A DNA stretch of 64,000 nucleotides from Oscillospiraceae bacterium (GTDB taxonomy: Bacteria > Bacillota > Clostridia > Oscillospirales > Oscillospiraceae): contig JAFRPC010000031.1 of the NCBI GenBank assembly GCA_017429325.1, forward strand, positions 1 to 64,000, given 5' to 3'. The notes beneath the pieces were generated by a model that was given only the letters and a program-made list of their open reading frames with translations, was not told the origin of the DNA and ran no database searches. The stretch's first letter is position 1. The number at the start of each line of letters is the position of its first letter. Below are positions 1 to 8,833 of this stretch, one piece after another. The position numbers and the translations under genes were made by a program.

Positions 1-83
1 GGCCGTTTTCATCTTCCGGCTGCGGACCATCCTCAAAACGGAAATCGTATCCGAGTGAATTCCCGCATACCCTTAGACAGGTA

Positions 84-112
84 TTTACGGCATGGCAAGT
101 CGTGCCGATAAA
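84..112 (+). promoter_or_regulatory. Possible promoter of first opp operon
   Basis: TTTACG (84-89) and GATAAA (107-112) are 17 bases apart, each matching four of six sigma-A consensus bases, just upstream of the first binding-protein gene. A weak call. GGAGG lies at 129-133, correctly placed for the ATG at 141. Confidence 0.3.
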
Positions 113-140
113 TATATATTATTTTTAGGAGGAAAGATTC

Positions 141-2513
141 ATGCACAACATCAAGAAGCTTCTCGCGCTGCTGCTGGCCGTTGTCATGGTTGCCGGTCTG
201 TTTGTCGGCTGCCAGGGTGAGACCACCACCACGACCAAGGCTCCCGAGACCAACGCCCCCACGACCAAGGCTCCCGATGTGGAGACCACCGCTCCCGTGA
301 CCCCCGAGACTGACGAGCCCGCTCCCGAGACCACCGAGCCCGCGCAGCCCAAGAACGACACCATGGTCGTGGCGACCTCTCCGCTGGACCAGAAGTTCAG
401 CCCCTTCTTTGCCACCACCGCCTACGACATGGACATTGTCAACTTCACCACCGGCTACATGCTGACCACTGACCGCGGCGGCAACATGATCCTCAAGGGC
501 ATTGAGGGCGAGACCCGCGAGTTCAACGGCACCGAGTACACCTACTACTGCATGGCTGACTGCGAAGTCACCCAGAACGCCGACGGCACCGTCGATTACG
601 ACCTGACCATGCGGGACGACATCAAGTTCTCCGACGGCACCCCCGCCACCATCGACGACGTCATCTTCGGCATCTACGTCAAGGCCGACCCCACCTACGA
701 CGGCTCTTCCACCATCTACGCGATGCCCATTGAAGGCATCCAGGAGTACCGCAACTCCCTGGCGCAGCGCTGCTTCCTGATCGCCACCGAGGCTGAGCAG
801 GGCTACACCGCTGAGGAGTCCGAGGAGTACATGACCGCTTACCTGGCCGCCGGCGAAGCCTTTGCCCAGGAGATCTGCGACTGGCTGGATGAGAACGGCT
901 ACAACACCGCTGAGGATACCGTTGCCGAGCACGCCGCCAACTGGAACTACGATCTGGAAGAGGACGCCACTGTGGCCGACTTCTTCACCGCCATCCGCGA
1001 GGAGTACGGCGACGTCATCCTCGACATGGAAGCTGAGTCCGCCGGCTCCAGCCTGCAGGACCTCATCGACGAGCAGCTCGGCGACCGCGCCGACTACTTC
1101 AAGGAACTGGTCGAGCTGAGCGACGTGCAGAACATCGCCGGCATCATCAAGACCGGTGACTACAGCATGCGTGTCCACTGCACCAAGTTCGACGCCACTG
1201 CCATCTACAACATGGGCTTCGACATCACCCCGCTGCACTACTACGGCGACCCCGCCCAGTACGACTACGAGAACAACAAGTTCGGCTTCCCCAAGGGCGA
1301 CCTGAGCATCGTCCGTGAGAAGACCACCGAGCCTCTCGGCTGCGGCCCCTACATCTTCAAGGACTACGGCAACAGCGTCTGCTCCCTCGAGGCCAACCCC
1401 TACTACTTCAAGGGCGAGCCCAAGATCAAGAACCTGAAGTTCCAGGAAGCCGTTGACTCCGACTTCGTTCCCGGCCTCGTGTCCGGCAACTTCGACCTGG
1501 CTTCTCCCTCTCTGAACGAGACCACCGTTGCCGCCATCAAGGACGCCAACCCCAACGGCGAGCTGTCCGGTGAAGTCATCACCACCGAGCTGGTTGACTA
1601 CCGCGGCTACGGCTACCTGGGCATCAACGGCAACCTCGTCTCCGTGGGCGGCGACGGCACCAGCCAGGAGTCCAAGTACCTCCGTCTTGCTATCATGACC
1701 GTCATGGCCATCTGCCGTGACACCGTTATCGCTTCCTACTACGGCGACCGCGCCACCGTCATCCAGTACCCCATCTCCAACACCTCCTGGGCTGCCCCCC
1801 GTCCCTCCGACGAAGGCTACCGCAACGCTTACTCCACCGCCATCGACGGCACTCCCATCTACACCGACGCCATGAGTGAGGAAGAGAAGTACGAGGCCGC
1901 TGCCAAGGCCGCTCTGGCCTACCTGGAGGCCGCCGGCTACACCGTCGAGGACGGCAAGGTAACAGCCGCTCCCGAGGGCGCCAAGGGCCTGACCACCGAG
2001 ACCGCCTACGAAGTCATGATCCCCGGCCAGGGCCAGCAGGACCACCCCGCCTACGGCATCGCCGTCAAGGCCCAGGAGATCCTCCGCTCCATCGGCTTTG
2101 AGATCGACATCCAGGACGTCGGCACCTCCGTCTGGAGCACCCAGCTGAACGCCAACACCGCCGAGATGTGGGCCGCTGCCTGGCAGTCCTCCTCCGACCC
2201 CGACATGTACCAGATCTACCACAGCTCCAACGCTGACGGCAAGGGCACCAACTCCAACCACTACCAGATCAAGGATGCCGAGCTGGATGAGATCATCCTG
2301 GACGCCCGTTCCTCTGCTGACAACACCTACCGGAAGGCCGCTTACAAGGAAGCCCTTGAGATCATCCTCTCCTGGGGCGTTGAGCTGCCTCTGTACCAGA
2401 GAAAGGAAGCCACCGTCCTCTCCACCGAGCGTGTGAATGTTGCTACCCTGCCCATGGACAGCACTCCGTACTACAGCTGGAAGGAAGAGATCGAGGCTCT
2501 CGAGCTCAACTAA
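141..2513 (+). CDS. Oligopeptide ABC transporter substrate-binding lipoprotein (SBP family 5), copy 1
   Basis: Predicted extracellular lipoprotein that captures peptides for the permease encoded next. A type II signal peptide ends in lipobox LFVGC with the lipidated Cys at residue 24. A Thr/Pro-rich tether with repeated TKAP motifs follows to about residue 72, then an SBP_bac_5 fold to the end. At 790 residues it is well above the usual 530-600; part of the excess is an acidic helical stretch at roughly residues 210-330. Fold order is conventional: a WQSSSDPDMYQIY segment near residue 681 precedes the terminal helix-strand region around 722-765. It is first in an operon with two permeases and two ATPases. 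Substrate is inferred from family only. Confidence 0.9.
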   Translation: MHNIKKLLALLLAVVMVAGLFVGCQGETTTTTKAPETNAPTTKAPDVETTAPVTPETDEPAPETTEPAQPKNDTMVVATSPLDQKFSPFFATTAYDMDIVNFTTGYMLTTDRGGNMILKGIEGETREFNGTEYTYYCMADCEVTQNADGTVDYDLTMRDDIKFSDGTPATIDDVIFGIYVKADPTYDGSSTIYAMPIEGIQEYRNSLAQRCFLIATEAEQGYTAEESEEYMTAYLAAGEAFAQEICDWLDENGYNTAEDTVAEHAANWNYDLEEDATVADFFTAIREEYGDVILDMEAESAGSSLQDLIDEQLGDRADYFKELVELSDVQNIAGIIKTGDYSMRVHCTKFDATAIYNMGFDITPLHYYGDPAQYDYENNKFGFPKGDLSIVREKTTEPLGCGPYIFKDYGNSVCSLEANPYYFKGEPKIKNLKFQEAVDSDFVPGLVSGNFDLASPSLNETTVAAIKDANPNGELSGEVITTELVDYRGYGYLGINGNLVSVGGDGTSQESKYLRLAIMTVMAICRDTVIASYYGDRATVIQYPISNTSWAAPRPSDEGYRNAYSTAIDGTPIYTDAMSEEEKYEAAAKAALAYLEAAGYTVEDGKVTAAPEGAKGLTTETAYEVMIPGQGQQDHPAYGIAVKAQEILRSIGFEIDIQDVGTSVWSTQLNANTAEMWAAAWQSSSDPDMYQIYHSSNADGKGTNSNHYQIKDAELDEIILDARSSADNTYRKAAYKEALEIILSWGVELPLYQRKEATVLSTERVNVATLPMDSTPYYSWKEEIEALELN

Positions 2514-2591
2514 TTCACACACAGCTCATTTCTGAGCAATGATTCCGCAGGCCGGAGGGGGCCGACGCCCGCTCCGGTCTGCCCAAAAGGG

Positions 2592-2623
2592 AAGCGCCGA
2601 TCCCATTTGCTTGATCGGCGCTT
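2592..2623 (+). terminator. Intercistronic hairpin/partial terminator between SBP1 and OppB1
   Basis: Perfect 11-bp stem (2592-2602 with 2613-2623) followed by TTTTC, lying between the binding-protein gene and the first permease gene. It probably attenuates read-through or protects the upstream mRNA, giving more binding protein than permease. A second GC-rich stem precedes it at about 2550-2577. Confidence 0.7.
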
Positions 2624-2663
2624 TTCTTAGCTGTAAACAAAGGAAAGAGACGGTGAACCCCTC

Positions 2664-3656
2664 ATGCTGAAGTACTCTATCAAACGTTTGCTTTACAGCG
2701 CGATCATCCTGTTTTTCGTCATGTTCATCATCTACACCCTGATGTACGTGATGCCCGGCAACTATGTGCAGACCAAGGCCATGGAGCTCGCCACCAAGCC
2801 CGGCGCCACCAAGAGCGCCGACGAGTGGCTGGCCGACCTCAACCGGCAGTACGGTATGGACCAGGGCATTATCTCGGGCTATTTTACATGGCTGAAGAGC
2901 GCTGTAAAACTGGATTTTGGCGACAGCTGGAAGTGGAACAAGGCCTGTACGCAGGTGTTCTCCGAGCGTATCTGGTACAGCTTCGCGCTGAACGTCATTA
3001 CCATGTTCTTCCAAATCATCATTGCGATCCCCCTCGGCATCCACGCCGCCCGGAAGCAGTACGGTTTCTCCGACTACTTTGCGACGGTCTTCTCGATGGT
3101 ATGTATCTCCATGCCGTCATTCTTCCTCATCACGCTGCTGAAACTGATCTTTGCCGTCAAGCTCAAGTGGTTTGACCTCACCGGCATGATCGACCCGCGA
3201 ATTCACGACAGCCTGTCTGACTTTGGAAAATTCCTCGACGTGGCAAAGCACTATGTCTTGCCTGTCATTACCATCACGATCATCAGCATCGGTGGTCTGA
3301 TGCGTTATACCCGTACCAATATGCTGGAGGTCCTGTCCTCCGACTACATCCGCACCGCCCGGGCCAAGGGCGTGCCGGAGCGGAAGGTCATCTACTCCCA
3401 CGCCTTCCGCAACACCCTGATCACCCTGATCACCATTTTAGGCGGCTCTCTGGTAAGCCTCTTCTCCGGCGCCATCATCACCGAGCAGCTCTTCGGCCTC
3501 ACCGGCATTGGTCAGGCCTCCTATCAGTCCATGGTGGTGGGCGACATCCCCTTCACCATGTTCTATCTGGCGTTCATTTCCCTGCTGACGCTCCTGGGCA
3601 ACCTGCTGGCGGACCTTCTGTACGCCGCGGCGGACCCCCGCGTCCGACTGGCCTAA
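2664..3656 (+). CDS. Oligopeptide ABC transporter permease, OppB/DppB-type, operon 1
   Basis: Inner-membrane subunit forming half of the translocation channel. At 330 residues it has normal length and layout: TM1 at about 10-30, a roughly 65-residue extracytoplasmic loop, then five further membrane segments. The ATPase-coupling EAA loop (SDYIRTARAKGVPERKVIY, about 226-244) is intact and the protein ends in the family-typical DPRVRLA. The ribosome site is weak (GGTGA about ten bases before the ATG), as might suit a gene needed at lower level than the binding protein. It is 150 bases downstream of SBP1, across a hairpin, and 12 bases before OppC1. Confidence 0.93.
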   Translation: MLKYSIKRLLYSAIILFFVMFIIYTLMYVMPGNYVQTKAMELATKPGATKSADEWLADLNRQYGMDQGIISGYFTWLKSAVKLDFGDSWKWNKACTQVFSERIWYSFALNVITMFFQIIIAIPLGIHAARKQYGFSDYFATVFSMVCISMPSFFLITLLKLIFAVKLKWFDLTGMIDPRIHDSLSDFGKFLDVAKHYVLPVITITIISIGGLMRYTRTNMLEVLSSDYIRTARAKGVPERKVIYSHAFRNTLITLITILGGSLVSLFSGAIITEQLFGLTGIGQASYQSMVVGDIPFTMFYLAFISLLTLLGNLLADLLYAAADPRVRLA

Positions 3657-3668
3657 GGAGGTGCGCAT

Positions 3669-5900
3669 ATGGCTTCTTATAATCTGAATGAGATTCTGAA
3701 ACAGCGCGCCGCCCTTAAGAAACAGGACGAAAACAAGGAAATGGACCTGGGCGACACCGCCCGCGTCAAGGTGCTGTCCCCCATGCGCCAGGTCATGAAG
3801 CGTTTCCTGCGCAACCGCCTGGCCATCTTCGGCTCCGTGACCCTGATCATCATGTTCGCCTTCGCCTTCTTAGGGCCCCTCTTCTATCCCTACGGGGAGG
3901 ACGAGACCCAGTACAAGTACGATATGATGGTCTCCTCCTATGCCTTTGTGCAGAAGCGCATTGAGTACACCGGCTTCAACCTGAACCCCGAGGTGAAGTA
4001 CAACCGCAACGTGGTGGCGAAGACCAACTCCAACATCAACGTGATGGAAGCCGCGGGCCAGCAGGAGATGCGCACCTTCGGCGCTGACGGAATGGTCTAC
4101 GACCTGGAAAAGCTGGGCGACAACATCTATCTGCTCAGCCAGTACAGCGCGGAAAAGGTTGCAGCCTTCGGCACCGTGCGGGAGCCCATCGGCGTGTACA
4201 AGTCCCTGGGCCGCACCCTGGACTTTGAAAACGAGGACCTGGGCGAGGAGTTCGTCGCTGCGGCAGCCGCCAGCTGCAAGGGCAAGAACGGCAGCTTCGA
4301 GTTCGGAGACGCGACCTACGAGTTCGAGCCGGGCAAGGAGAAAAAGACCTACAACATCTACCGCGTCGCGGAGGAAAGCTTCCAGTACGAATCCGCAGCG
4401 CTGGGCGAGGCCTTTGAGGCGCTGGCCCAGGCGGAGGACGCCGAGACCTTCGAGTTCAACGGCCACAGCTATCTCAACGTCCCCGGCGCGGAGTCCACAG
4501 AGGTCTACGAGATGGGGGAGAAGACCCCGTTCCTGGTCTATTCCACCCTCTCCTTTGACAGCTATGTCACATCCCTGCCTCTGACCGATTCCTTCAAAAC
4601 CAACGCCCTGCTGGCCGCCTATGGCGAGGGCAGCTTCGAGGCCGAGGCCATCCTGAACACCGACGCCTTCCAGGCGGAGGCAGCGGCCAGAGCCATTGCC
4701 GCGCAGCAGCCGACCCATGTGGACGTGGATCCCGCTGCGGAAGGGGAAGCGCCCGAGACCGAGGCCCCCGAGGAGACCGAAGGGGACGAGCAGGTCGAGG
4801 AAGGTGCGGTTTACGTCAATGCGAAGTTCACCATTGCTCCTTCTGAAGAGCGGGAAGGCGTGTTTGTCGTCTCCACCGAGGACGGCAAGCCCTACGCCGA
4901 ACTGAATACCATGGTAGTCCGCCGCTACAACGGCGACGACACCATGGACCTGGACCTGAAGCACGCACTCCGGGACACCGTCACGGAGATGATGACGACC
5001 AAGACCCAGTCCGCGACGATGCAGTTCAGCATCCCCGAGCAGGATGAAAAGGGCAGAAGCGTCTATGACGAGGAAGGTCAGCTCCAGTACGCCGAGTCCA
5101 CGATGACCGTCCGGCGGCAGAGCGGACAGGAGGGCGACAACTACATCGTAGACGCCTCCCAAAGACGCCACCTCATCGACAAGTTCGCGGCGCCCACCAA
5201 GGAGCACGTCATGGGCACCGACGGCGACGGCTTTGATGTGCTGGCCCGTATCATGTACGGCGGTCGCATCTCTCTGATGGTCGGCTTCGTGGTCGTCTTC
5301 ATTGAGTGCTTCCTGGGCATCATCATGGGCGGCCTGGCCGGCTTCTTCGGCGGCTGGGTGGATACGGTGGTCATGCGTCTGGTGGACATTTTCTACTGTC
5401 TGCCCTTTATGCCCATCATGATCATCGTCGGCGCTATGATGGACGCCAGCCGTATGAATGTCAGACTCAGACTGTTCATTCTGATGGCGGCCATGGGCAT
5501 TATGGGATGGGCCTATATCGCCCGTCTGGTCCGCGGTCAGATCCTGTCTCTGCGCGAGCAGGAGTTCATGACTGCCGCCGAGGCCACCGGCCTGCCGGTT
5601 TCCCGCCGCATCTTCCGGCACCTGGTCCCCAACGTCATGCCGCAGCTCATCGTCTCCGCCACCATGGGTCTGGGCTCCACCATTCTGTCTGAGTCCACCC
5701 TGTCCTTCCTGGGCCTGGGCGTCAAGCACCCCATGGCGACCTGGGGCTCGATGATCAACTCCGTGTCCAGCGCGGCTGCCATGGAGCACTACGCCTACAT
5801 CTGGATCCCTGTGGGTCTGCTGATCTGCTTCACCGTTATTGCCTTCAACTTCGTGGGCGACGGTCTGCGTGACGCCTTCGACCCCAAGGCCAAGCGATAA
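3669..5900 (+). CDS. Oligopeptide ABC transporter permease, OppC-type, with ~430-residue ectodomain insertion
   Basis: Partner permease to OppB1. Family OppC proteins are about 290-320 residues; this one has 743. The N-terminal cytoplasmic tail and TM1 (about 51-72) are followed by a hydrophilic stretch to about residue 505. Only then does the canonical motif after TM1 appear (HVMGTDGDGFDVLARIMYG, about 511-529), followed by five membrane helices and an intact EAA loop (EQEFMTAAEATGLPVSRRIF, about 631-650). By topology the insertion lies outside the membrane. It contains an acidic ETEAPEETEGDEQ stretch near 361-373, and I recognise no domain in it. AAGGAGGTG precedes the ATG. The frame is open throughout, so this is not an assembly fusion. 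Confidence 0.9.
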   Translation: MASYNLNEILKQRAALKKQDENKEMDLGDTARVKVLSPMRQVMKRFLRNRLAIFGSVTLIIMFAFAFLGPLFYPYGEDETQYKYDMMVSSYAFVQKRIEYTGFNLNPEVKYNRNVVAKTNSNINVMEAAGQQEMRTFGADGMVYDLEKLGDNIYLLSQYSAEKVAAFGTVREPIGVYKSLGRTLDFENEDLGEEFVAAAAASCKGKNGSFEFGDATYEFEPGKEKKTYNIYRVAEESFQYESAALGEAFEALAQAEDAETFEFNGHSYLNVPGAESTEVYEMGEKTPFLVYSTLSFDSYVTSLPLTDSFKTNALLAAYGEGSFEAEAILNTDAFQAEAAARAIAAQQPTHVDVDPAAEGEAPETEAPEETEGDEQVEEGAVYVNAKFTIAPSEEREGVFVVSTEDGKPYAELNTMVVRRYNGDDTMDLDLKHALRDTVTEMMTTKTQSATMQFSIPEQDEKGRSVYDEEGQLQYAESTMTVRRQSGQEGDNYIVDASQRRHLIDKFAAPTKEHVMGTDGDGFDVLARIMYGGRISLMVGFVVVFIECFLGIIMGGLAGFFGGWVDTVVMRLVDIFYCLPFMPIMIIVGAMMDASRMNVRLRLFILMAAMGIMGWAYIARLVRGQILSLREQEFMTAAEATGLPVSRRIFRHLVPNVMPQLIVSATMGLGSTILSESTLSFLGLGVKHPMATWGSMINSVSSAAAMEHYAYIWIPVGLLICFTVIAFNFVGDGLRDAFDPKAKR

Positions 5901-5913
5901 GGAGGTTTTTGAG

Positions 5914-7158
5914 ATGGCTGACAAAGAAGAACTGAAGAAAACCTCCGTCCCCGGCGAGAAGACGGCGGAGAAGCCCAAGAAGAAGACCTCCTACATTTCC
6001 GCCAAGGAATCCCGCCGCATCACCAAGTTCAACCGCAAGATCACCAAGAAGCTGGAGCACGACCGGGAAGAGGCCGGCAAGGACCCCGCCTACTACACCA
6101 CCAAAATGCGCGACCCCAACAACGTGGTGGAATTCGACAACATGTGCACTTACTTCTTCTCCGACGTGGGCACGGTCAAGGCGGTGGACGGCATCAGCTT
6201 TGACGTTCCCAAGTGCTCCACCGTGGGCGTCGTGGGCGAGTCCGGCTGCGGCAAGTCCGTCACCTCCCTGTCCCTGATGCAGCTTTTGCAGCGGCCCTCC
6301 GGCCAGACAGTGGGCGGCGAGATCCGCCTCAACATGGGTGACGGCACCGCTCTGAACATCGTCAACACCCCCGTTGAGAAGATGCAGGAGCTCCGCGGCA
6401 ACAGCATCTCCATGATCTTCCAGGAGCCCATGACGGCTCTGAACCCCGTGTTCCGCATCGGACGCCAGGTCAACGAGGTCATTGAGCTGCACAACCCTGA
6501 GATGACCGAGGAGCAGGTCAAGGCCCGTACCATGGAAATGCTGGAGCTGGTCGGCATCGCCAACAAGGAGGGCGTCTATGAGATGTACCCCCACGAGCTC
6601 TCCGGCGGTATGCGGCAGCGTGTCTGCATCGCCATCGCGCTGGCCTGCCGTCCCGGCCTGATCATCGCGGACGAGCCCACCACCGCCCTGGACGTGACCA
6701 TCCAGGCCCAGATCCTGGACCTGCTGCAAAACCTGAAGGATAAGATCAACTCCTCCATCATGCTCATCACCCACGACCTGGGTGTCGTGGCGGGCATGGC
6801 GGACTATGTGGTGGTCATGTACGCAGGCCGCGTCATCGAAAAAGGCACAGCCGACGACATCTTCCATCACCCCGCCCACCCCTACACCATCGGCCTGATG
6901 AAGTCCAAGCCCGTGGTGGGCAAGAAGGTGGAGGCGCTCTACAATATCCCCGGCGCGGTCCCCAACCCGGTGGATATGCCCAACTACTGCTATTTCCGGG
7001 ACCGCTGCGAGATGCACTGCGAGCACTGCTCCGGCAAGTATCCCCCCGAGATCCGCATCAGCGACACCCATGTGGTCTCCTGCTACCGGTACTTTGACGA
7101 GGGCGAGGTCCTGGGATACCCGAAAACTGTGGATGTGGAGGAATTGCTAAATGGCTGA
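5914..7158 (+). CDS. Oligopeptide ABC transporter ATP-binding protein, OppD/DppD-type, operon 1
   Basis: Cytoplasmic ATPase energising the permeases. The ATG at 5914 is chosen because GGAGG (5901-5905) precedes it; the open frame extends further upstream inside oppC1. Walker A GESGCGKS is at 108-115, the signature LSGGMRQR at about 229, Walker [13 protein letters not shown] at about 249-260 and the switch His in ITHDLGVV at about 285. A Lys-rich N-terminal tail of about 65 residues precedes the ABC domain and is longer than usual. The C-terminal oligopeptide-transporter extension has the four-Cys cluster (CYFRDRCEMHCEHC) seen in many OppD/DppD proteins. Its last eight bases overlap oppF1, implying translational coupling. 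Confidence 0.94.
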   Translation: MADKEELKKTSVPGEKTAEKPKKKTSYISAKESRRITKFNRKITKKLEHDREEAGKDPAYYTTKMRDPNNVVEFDNMCTYFFSDVGTVKAVDGISFDVPKCSTVGVVGESGCGKSVTSLSLMQLLQRPSGQTVGGEIRLNMGDGTALNIVNTPVEKMQELRGNSISMIFQEPMTALNPVFRIGRQVNEVIELHNPEMTEEQVKARTMEMLELVGIANKEGVYEMYPHELSGGMRQRVCIAIALACRPGLIIADEPTTALDVTIQAQILDLLQNLKDKINSSIMLITHDLGVVAGMADYVVVMYAGRVIEKGTADDIFHHPAHPYTIGLMKSKPVVGKKVEALYNIPGAVPNPVDMPNYCYFRDRCEMHCEHCSGKYPPEIRISDTHVVSCYRYFDEGEVLGYPKTVDVEELLNG

Positions 7159-8269
7159 CAAAACGATACAGGCCCATGATGCCTACTCCGCAGACCTCTT
7201 CAAGGACGCGGAAAAGAACCCTGAAAACCTCCTGGTGGTCAAAAATCTGAAGAAGTATTTCCCCATCAAATCCAGCTTCTTCAAAATGACCGTCGGCAAC
7301 GTCAAGGCCGTGGACGGCGTCTCCTTCGTCATCAAGAAGGGCACCACCATGGGTCTTGTGGGCGAGTCCGGCTGCGGCAAGTCCACCATCGGACGGACTA
7401 TCCTCCGCCTGATCGAAAAGACGGAGGGCGAGGTTTTCTTCAACGGCGAGGATGTCTTCAAGCTGTCCAAGGCGGAGCTCCGCGCCCACCGTCCCAACAT
7501 CCAAATCATCTTCCAGGACCCCTACTCCAGCCTGTCCCCCAGGATCCCCGTGGGTGAGATCATCGGTGAGGCGGTGCGCGAACACCATATCGTGTCCCCC
7601 GCGGAATTCGATGACTACATCACCCGCGTCATGGAGGCCTGCGGCCTGGCGGAGTACCACAAGGACCGCTATCCCCACGAGTTCTCCGGCGGCCAGCGCC
7701 AGCGTATCTGCATCGCCCGCGCCCTGGCCCTGAACCCGGACTTCATCCTCTGCGACGAGCCCGTCTCCGCGCTGGACGTGTCCATTCAGGCGCAGATCAT
7801 CAACCTGCTCCGGGACCTGCAAAAGGAATTCGGCCTGACCTACCTGTTCATCTCCCATGACCTGTCTGTGGTCGAGCACATCTCCGACACCGTCGGCGTC
7901 ATGTACCTGGGCAACCTGGTGGAGTACGCGGAGACCGACAAGCTCTTCTCCAAGCCCCTGCACCCGTACACCCAGGCCCTGTTCTCCGCCATTCCCGTGC
8001 CGGACCCGGACTACAAGATGAACCGCATCATCCTGGAGGGCAGCATCCCCTCACCGGCCAATCCGCCCAGCGGCTGCAAGTTCCACACCCGCTGCCGCGA
8101 GTGCATGGAGGTCTGCAAGTACCTCAACCCCGACTTCGCCGAGGTGGAGCCGGAGCACTACTGCGCCTGCCATCTCTACAATTCTCCCGCCCGCAAGGCC
8201 GAGCTGGACAAGCTCGTGGCCGAGATGAAGCGGGAAGAGGAGAAGAAGGCGGAGGAATCCAAGAAGTAA
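7151..8269 (+). CDS. Oligopeptide ABC transporter ATP-binding protein, OppF/DppF-type, operon 1
   Basis: Second ATPase of importer 1, expected to heterodimerise with OppD1. Motifs: Walker A GESGCGKST at 71-79, signature FSGGQRQRI at about 178, Walker B FILCDEPVSALD at about 198-209 and ISHDLSVV near 234. The C-terminal extension carries a conserved Cys segment (SGCKFHTRCRECMEVC). It ends with a Lys/Glu-rich tail (REEEKKAEESKK) that is not part of the fold. Length, 372 residues, is slightly above the family norm. The start overlaps oppD1 by eight bases in another frame. Confidence 0.94.
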   Translation: MADKTIQAHDAYSADLFKDAEKNPENLLVVKNLKKYFPIKSSFFKMTVGNVKAVDGVSFVIKKGTTMGLVGESGCGKSTIGRTILRLIEKTEGEVFFNGEDVFKLSKAELRAHRPNIQIIFQDPYSSLSPRIPVGEIIGEAVREHHIVSPAEFDDYITRVMEACGLAEYHKDRYPHEFSGGQRQRICIARALALNPDFILCDEPVSALDVSIQAQIINLLRDLQKEFGLTYLFISHDLSVVEHISDTVGVMYLGNLVEYAETDKLFSKPLHPYTQALFSAIPVPDPDYKMNRIILEGSIPSPANPPSGCKFHTRCRECMEVCKYLNPDFAEVEPEHYCACHLYNSPARKAELDKLVAEMKREEEKKAEESKK

Positions 8270-8299
8270 TACCCGCGCTGACAGGCAGGGAGGTTTGTC

Positions 8300-8554
8300 A
8301 TGAAAAAACGGAAGCTGCCGGAGGACGACGACGGCAAGGTCATCGCCAATATGAACGTGGACGGGATGCCCTGGTATTTGGAGCGTCTGCACAAGGACGA
8401 GGGGGAACCCGTCGAGGCCTACCAGATGAACAAGAAGGAGGGCCGCGCCTACCTGTGGGGCGCCCTTGCCGCGGCGCTCTCGGTGGTCGCCCTGTTCGCG
8501 GTGGTTTTCGCCGTTGTGATCCTGATCCTGCTCTACCTGTTCAACAAGACCTGA
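8300..8554 (+). CDS. Small single-span membrane protein, last gene of operon 1
   Basis: An 84-residue protein of unknown function. The N-terminal half is charged and soluble (residues 1-50); one long hydrophobic helix at about 53-80 (rich in A, V, L) is followed by NKT. GGGAGG precedes the ATG by a good distance. It starts 30 bases after oppF1 and lies before the operon terminator, so it is probably co-transcribed with importer 1. An accessory or regulatory role is only a guess. Real-gene status rests on ribosome site, operon position and the clean hydrophobic segment. Confidence 0.7.
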   Translation: MKKRKLPEDDDGKVIANMNVDGMPWYLERLHKDEGEPVEAYQMNKKEGRAYLWGALAAALSVVALFAVVFAVVILILLYLFNKT

Positions 8555-8566
8555 TACGAGACCCGA

Positions 8567-8598
8567 CCGCCGCTGCCCCGCGCAGCGGCGGCCTTTTT
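8567..8598 (+). terminator. Rho-independent terminator of opp operon 1
   Basis: A 10-bp GC-rich stem (8567-8576 with 8582-8591) with a 5-base loop is followed by CC and a T5 run at 8594-8598, directly downstream of the last gene of operon 1. Confidence 0.88.
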
Positions 8599-8726
8599 GC
8601 AGGCAATAATACAGATATTCACACAGAATATACAAGAATTCTGACGCTACCTTTAAAATATGCACAAAAATAAGGGTGCAGAATCCGACAAATTCCAGAA
8701 AAAAGAAAAAAAGTTTGAATTAGGAA

Positions 8727-8755
8727 TTGAAAATTTGTTAAATATGTGTTATGAT
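8727..8755 (+). promoter_or_regulatory. Sigma-A promoter of second opp operon
   Basis: TTGAAA (8727-8732), 17-base spacer, TATGAT (8750-8755), in an AT-rich island of about 150 bases between the operon 1 terminator and the second binding-protein gene. Predicted transcript start is about 8762, leaving a leader of about 70 bases. GGAGG lies at 8821-8825. Confidence 0.85.
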
Positions 8756-8833
8756 ACAAGACGGTCATAAGACCGATATTTGCGGCGGGGATTGCCCGAC
8801 TGTGAATATAACATTTTATAGGAGGAAAGTTTA

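Noticed and set aside
2..58. Open frame of 18 codons ending TGA at 56-58, possibly the tail of an upstream gene
   Set aside because: Too short to distinguish from chance and with no recognisable C-terminal motif.
33..2522. An 829-codon open frame antisense to the first binding-protein gene
   Set aside because: Shadow of GC-rich, third-position-biased codons on the other strand; the Val/Gly/Leu-rich product has no domain sense and the plus-strand gene is unmistakable.
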